From: Microcaldota archaeon
GTDB taxonomy: Archaea > Micrarchaeota > Micrarchaeia > Anstonellales > Anstonellaceae
Reading direction: 5' to 3'
Length of the DNA stretch: 22,936 nucleotides
NCBI GenBank assembly: GCA_026413805.1
Contig: JAOAKE010000010.1
Coordinates: 1-22,936, forward strand
The position numbers and the translations under genes were made by a program. Of the stretch, positions 20,435-22,936 are shown one piece after another (position 1 is the first letter of the stretch; the number at the start of each line of letters is the position of its first letter). The notes beneath the pieces were generated by a model, which saw nothing but the letters and a program-made list of their open reading frames with translations, made no database searches and was not told the origin of the DNA.

Positions 20435-21640
20435 GTGGTTTGGTTGCAGGCTGAACTGAATATTGGAATGGTTGGGCATGTGGACCACGGAAAGACCAGC
20501 CTAACCAAAGCCCTCACAGGAAAATGGACCGACACGCACTCAGAGGAGCTCAAAAGGGGAATCACGATAAAAATAGGGTATGCTGACACTACTTTTTACA
20601 AAAGCAAGGACGGAGGCAGCTATGCCACGCAGATGGAGGCCTCAAAGGACAAGGAAAAGTGGGAGGCTGCAAGGCATGTTTCATTCATTGACGCGCCCGG
20701 GCATGAAACCCTTATGACCACTGCCATTGCCGCCTCAAGCATAATTGACGGCGCGCTGCTGGTAATTGCCGCAAATGAGCCCTGCCCCCAGCCGCAGACT
20801 GAGGAGCACCTGCAGGTGCTGAATGTCCTTGGCATAAAGCACGTAGTGGTAGTGCAAAACAAGATTGACTTGGTCAGCAAAGAGAAGGCAATTGAAAATT
20901 ACAGGCAAATAAAAAAATTCTTGGAGGGCTCTGCCTATGCCAATGCGCCAATTATCCCCGTGTCCGCAAACTACAACGCAAACATTGACAAGCTGGTTGA
21001 GACCATAGAAAAATGCATCCCAACCCCGAAAAGGGATGAAAGCCTTCCTGCAAGGATGTATGTTGCCCGCTCCTTTGACGTGAACAAGCCGGGCACTGAA
21101 ATTTCAAAAATAAAAGGCGGCGTGCTGGGCGGCTCGCTCATACAGGGGAAGCTGAAGATTGGCGATGAAGTAGAGATGCTGCCTGGAATTTCAAAAAAGA
21201 CAAAGGAGAAGGAAACAGTGGAGCCAATAGTAATAACCGTGGAAGGGCTGATGGCAGGCGGAGAGCCTGTGCAGGAGGCTCGGCCTGGAGGGCTTATCGG
21301 GATTGCCACCAAGCTTGACCCTGCCGTTGCAAAATCGGACCACCTGGCAGGCAACATGCTTGGAAAAAAAGGCACCCTTCCGCCTGTGCTGCAAGAGCTT
21401 GAGCTGGAGTATTCGCTTCTTAAAAGAGAAGGGCTGGAAAACCCGCCACTCAAAATTGGCGAGCCGATAGTGATATCAGCAGGCACTGCCACTTCTGTCG
21501 GGGCAATTGTCAAGCTGAAAGGCAACTGTGCCTTTGTCAGGCTCAAAAGGCCGATTTGCGCTGAGAAGGAAAGCAAGGTAGCCATAACTCGAAGGCTGGG
21601 GCAGCGCTGGAGGCTGGCAGGCTTTGGGGCGCTCAAATAA
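20435..21640 (+). CDS. eif2g: Translation initiation factor aIF2, gamma subunit
   Basis: GTPase core of the heterotrimer that brings initiator Met-tRNA to the small subunit. G motifs are GHVDHGKTS (G1), SEELKRGITIKIGYA (switch 1), DAPGHE (G3) and NKID (G4). The two beta-barrel domains follow from about residue 205, with RSFDVNKPGTEISKIKGGVLGG and the closing LGQRWRLAGFG. The loop between switch 1 and G3, which usually holds a four-Cys zinc knuckle, contains no Cys at all here. Length (401) is normal. The start is uncertain: GTG at 20435 or TTG at 20444, since homologues begin near QAELNIG. Confidence 0.95.
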   Translation: MVWLQAELNIGMVGHVDHGKTSLTKALTGKWTDTHSEELKRGITIKIGYADTTFYKSKDGGSYATQMEASKDKEKWEAARHVSFIDAPGHETLMTTAIAASSIIDGALLVIAANEPCPQPQTEEHLQVLNVLGIKHVVVVQNKIDLVSKEKAIENYRQIKKFLEGSAYANAPIIPVSANYNANIDKLVETIEKCIPTPKRDESLPARMYVARSFDVNKPGTEISKIKGGVLGGSLIQGKLKIGDEVEMLPGISKKTKEKETVEPIVITVEGLMAGGEPVQEARPGGLIGIATKLDPAVAKSDHLAGNMLGKKGTLPPVLQELELEYSLLKREGLENPPLKIGEPIVISAGTATSVGAIVKLKGNCAFVRLKRPICAEKESKVAITRRLGQRWRLAGFGALK

Positions 21641-21676
21641 GGCAAGCCCTTTAAAGTTAGCCTGCGGATTTATTGC

Positions 21677-21817
21677 ATGAACATACCTGGCCTGTGCGCT
21701 GTGTGTGGCAGGGCTGCTACCGAAAGCTGCAAGCTGTGCGGCAGGGGCAACTGCGGGCGCGAGCAGTGCAAGATAGGGTTTGTCTGCCTCCATTGTGCAA
21801 GGGGCAAAGAAGCCTAA
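21677..21817 (+). CDS. Small 46-residue Cys-rich zinc-finger protein
   Basis: Reading frame MNIPGLCAVCGRAATESC... with eight Cys spaced as CxxC, CxxC, then C-x4-C and CxxC, resembling a HIT/B-box-like treble-clef finger binding two zinc ions. No other domain is present. TTTAAAG at 21650-21656 lies about 25 nt upstream of the ATG at 21677, so a leaderless transcript is likely. This supports a real gene despite the size. It follows aIF2-gamma by 36 nt and converges on pdxT with 7 nt between the stops. Function unknown; protein or RNA binding would be a guess. Confidence 0.72.
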   Translation: MNIPGLCAVCGRAATESCKLCGRGNCGREQCKIGFVCLHCARGKEA

Positions 21818-21824
21818 GCGCTAT

Positions 21825-22406
21825 TTACAGCTTGATGAAGAACTCGTGAAACTTGGTTGTAGTCAGCTCGGGGTGAAAGGTGGTGGCAAGAAAGTGGCGC
21901 TCGCCTTCGCTTTGGTAGGCTGCAACTATTTCTTGGCGAAAGAATGCCAAGGGGCGCACATGCTCCCCTGCAAGCATGGTTATTTTCGGGGCGCGTATGA
22001 AAACCCCGTTCACTTTGCCAAATTTTGTGTCAAGGGCAGCCTCAAATGAGTCCTTCTGCGAGCCATAGGCATTGCGTGAAATTGCAATGTCCATAAGGGA
22101 AAGAAAGCGCTGGCCTGGGATGGCGCCTTCCACTTTTTTTGCAAGCAAGATTGCCCCTGCGCAAGTGCCCATTATTTTCCTTATCCGCCGGACCGGCTCA
22201 AAAAGCTGCGCGCGCTCCATCATTCGCGAAATGGCGGTGGACTCCCCGCCTGGCAATATTATGCCGTCAAGCTGCTCTGTGTCTTCTGGCAAGCGCACCT
22301 CAACTACCTGCACTGGCTCATTTATTTTTTCAGAGGCATTAAGCAGGGCGTTTATGTGCTCTTCCACTCCTCCCTGAAGCGCAAGCACCCCGATTTTCTT
22401 CATCAT
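21825..22406 (-). CDS. pdxT: PLP synthase glutaminase subunit PdxT
   Basis: Class I-type glutaminase that releases ammonia from glutamine for PdxS in the DXP-independent pyridoxal 5'-phosphate pathway. The nucleophile is C82 in MGTCAGAILL, and the His/Glu pair is H178 and E180 in FHPEL. LPGGESTAI holds the oxyanion-site glycines and GVLALQGGVEEH is the conserved opening. Two consecutive ATG codons (22406 and 22403) are possible starts. pdxS lies 11 nt upstream, so the two form an operon. Confidence 0.95.
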   Translation of the reverse strand: MMKKIGVLALQGGVEEHINALLNASEKINEPVQVVEVRLPEDTEQLDGIILPGGESTAISRMMERAQLFEPVRRIRKIMGTCAGAILLAKKVEGAIPGQRFLSLMDIAISRNAYGSQKDSFEAALDTKFGKVNGVFIRAPKITMLAGEHVRPLAFFRQEIVAAYQSEGERHFLATTFHPELTTTKFHEFFIKL

Positions 22407-22417
22407 TTTTAACGCCT

Positions 22418-22936
22418 TTAAATTCCCCTTCTGGCAAGCTTTTCCTGCGGAGCGAGCCTCTCTGTGTCAATGCCGGCCATCGGCTTTCCCAACCCTTCTG
22501 ATGCCTCTGCTATCCTCTTCGGGTCATTGAAGTGCGCCACTGCATCCACTATTGCACGAGCCAGCCTTTCAGGGTCTGAAGACTTGAATATTCCGCTGCC
22601 TACGAACACGCCGTCGCAGCCAAGCTGCATGCACAGCGCTGCGTCTGCAGGAGTGGCAATTCCCCCTGCAGCAAAATTGACCACAGGCAGCCTGCCAAGC
22701 TCCACAACCTTTTCAACAAGGGAAAGAGGGACGCGCATTTCCGATGCTGCTTGCGCAAGCTCGGACTTGCTTTTCCCTTTCAGCTGCGCTATATCGTTGT
22801 TGACTGCGCGGATGTGCCTCACTGCTTCCACTATGTTGCCTGTGCCTGCCTCTCCCTTTGTCCTAATCATTGCCGCGCCCTCGCTTATCCTGCGCAGCGC
22901 CTCGCCCAAGTCTCGGCAGCCGCACACAAATGGGAC
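22418..22936 (-). CDS. pdxS: PLP synthase subunit PdxS (5' end outside the window)
   Basis: C-terminal part (172 residues seen) of the barrel enzyme that builds PLP from ribose 5-phosphate, glyceraldehyde 3-phosphate and ammonia. Visible are VPFVCGCRDLGEALRRI, the catalytic-Lys motif MIRTKGEAGTGN, PVVNFAAGGIATPADAA and FVGSGIFKSSDPE. The first catalytic Lys and the N-terminus lie beyond the window. The usual Ala in VCGARDLGEA is Cys here. It continues into pdxT after 11 nt. Confidence 0.95.
   Translation of the reverse strand, partial: VPFVCGCRDLGEALRRISEGAAMIRTKGEAGTGNIVEAVRHIRAVNNDIAQLKGKSKSELAQAASEMRVPLSLVEKVVELGRLPVVNFAAGGIATPADAALCMQLGCDGVFVGSGIFKSSDPERLARAIVDAVAHFNDPKRIAEASEGLGKPMAGIDTERLAPQEKLARRGI

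Noticed and set aside
1..22936. CRISPR array, insertion sequence or prophage
   Set aside because: No regularly spaced repeats, transposase, integrase or phage genes are present.

Overview
This window is archaeal chromosome. It carries an aMBF1-type transcription factor, FEN1, PCNA, a CTP-dependent riboflavin kinase, exosome subunit Csl4, RNA polymerase subunit RpoL, ribosomal protein S6e, translation factor aIF2-gamma, a Ser/His-type signal peptidase and AlaX. It also has TATA boxes 24-30 nt upstream of start codons (leaderless genes) and a clear archaeal C/D box guide RNA. Genes are tightly packed: convergent neighbours are separated by as little as 0-8 nt and several same-strand pairs overlap by 4 nt. 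Base composition is moderate and similar throughout, so I see no island or obvious foreign segment. The lineage cannot be fixed from sequence alone. A small-genome archaeon (DPANN-like, for example Diapherotrites or Micrarchaeota) is a guess from the compactness and from several divergent or trimmed core proteins.

Layout. 1-3000: aMBF1 with an extra zinc ribbon, a ZIP metal transporter, FEN1, and a convergent riboflavin kinase. 3000-6050: a C/D box sRNA, a SerK-like ParB-fold kinase, a CxxC redoxin, a PflX-type radical SAM protein, and then 384 nt without a confident gene. 6050-9080: a squalene-synthase-like enzyme; a convergent MscS channel; YjbQ divergent from the channel and overlapping a 54-residue small protein; and a CxxC zinc-ribbon protein. 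9170-12900: a DUF373 membrane protein divergent from a csl4-rpoL-signal peptidase run, followed by a convergent ArsR-glutaredoxin pair. 12989-15870: a GIDE-LemA fusion, AlaX, and divergent PCNA. 15970-19940: an ABC-2 exporter ATPase and permease, overlapping a shortened cysteinyl-tRNA-synthetase-like protein, then an M24 peptidase. 20028-22936: S6e-aIF2-gamma, a 46-residue zinc finger, and convergent PdxS-PdxT (PLP synthase; PdxS is cut by the window end).

The strongest lead is the CysRS-like protein at 17698-18912. It ends where MshC (the mycothiol cysteine ligase) ends, lacks the anticodon-binding tail, and has changed two active-site residues at the positions where MshC also changes. It overlaps an ABC-2 exporter gene. 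A serine kinase-like gene and a PLP synthase lie in the same window, which suggests cysteine or thiol metabolism, but that connection is inference. Other leads are the textbook C/D sRNA, a possible gene remnant at 5667-6050, an aIF2-gamma without zinc-knuckle cysteines, a signal peptidase with a cysteine-containing insertion, and repeated use of one AT-rich box between divergent genes.
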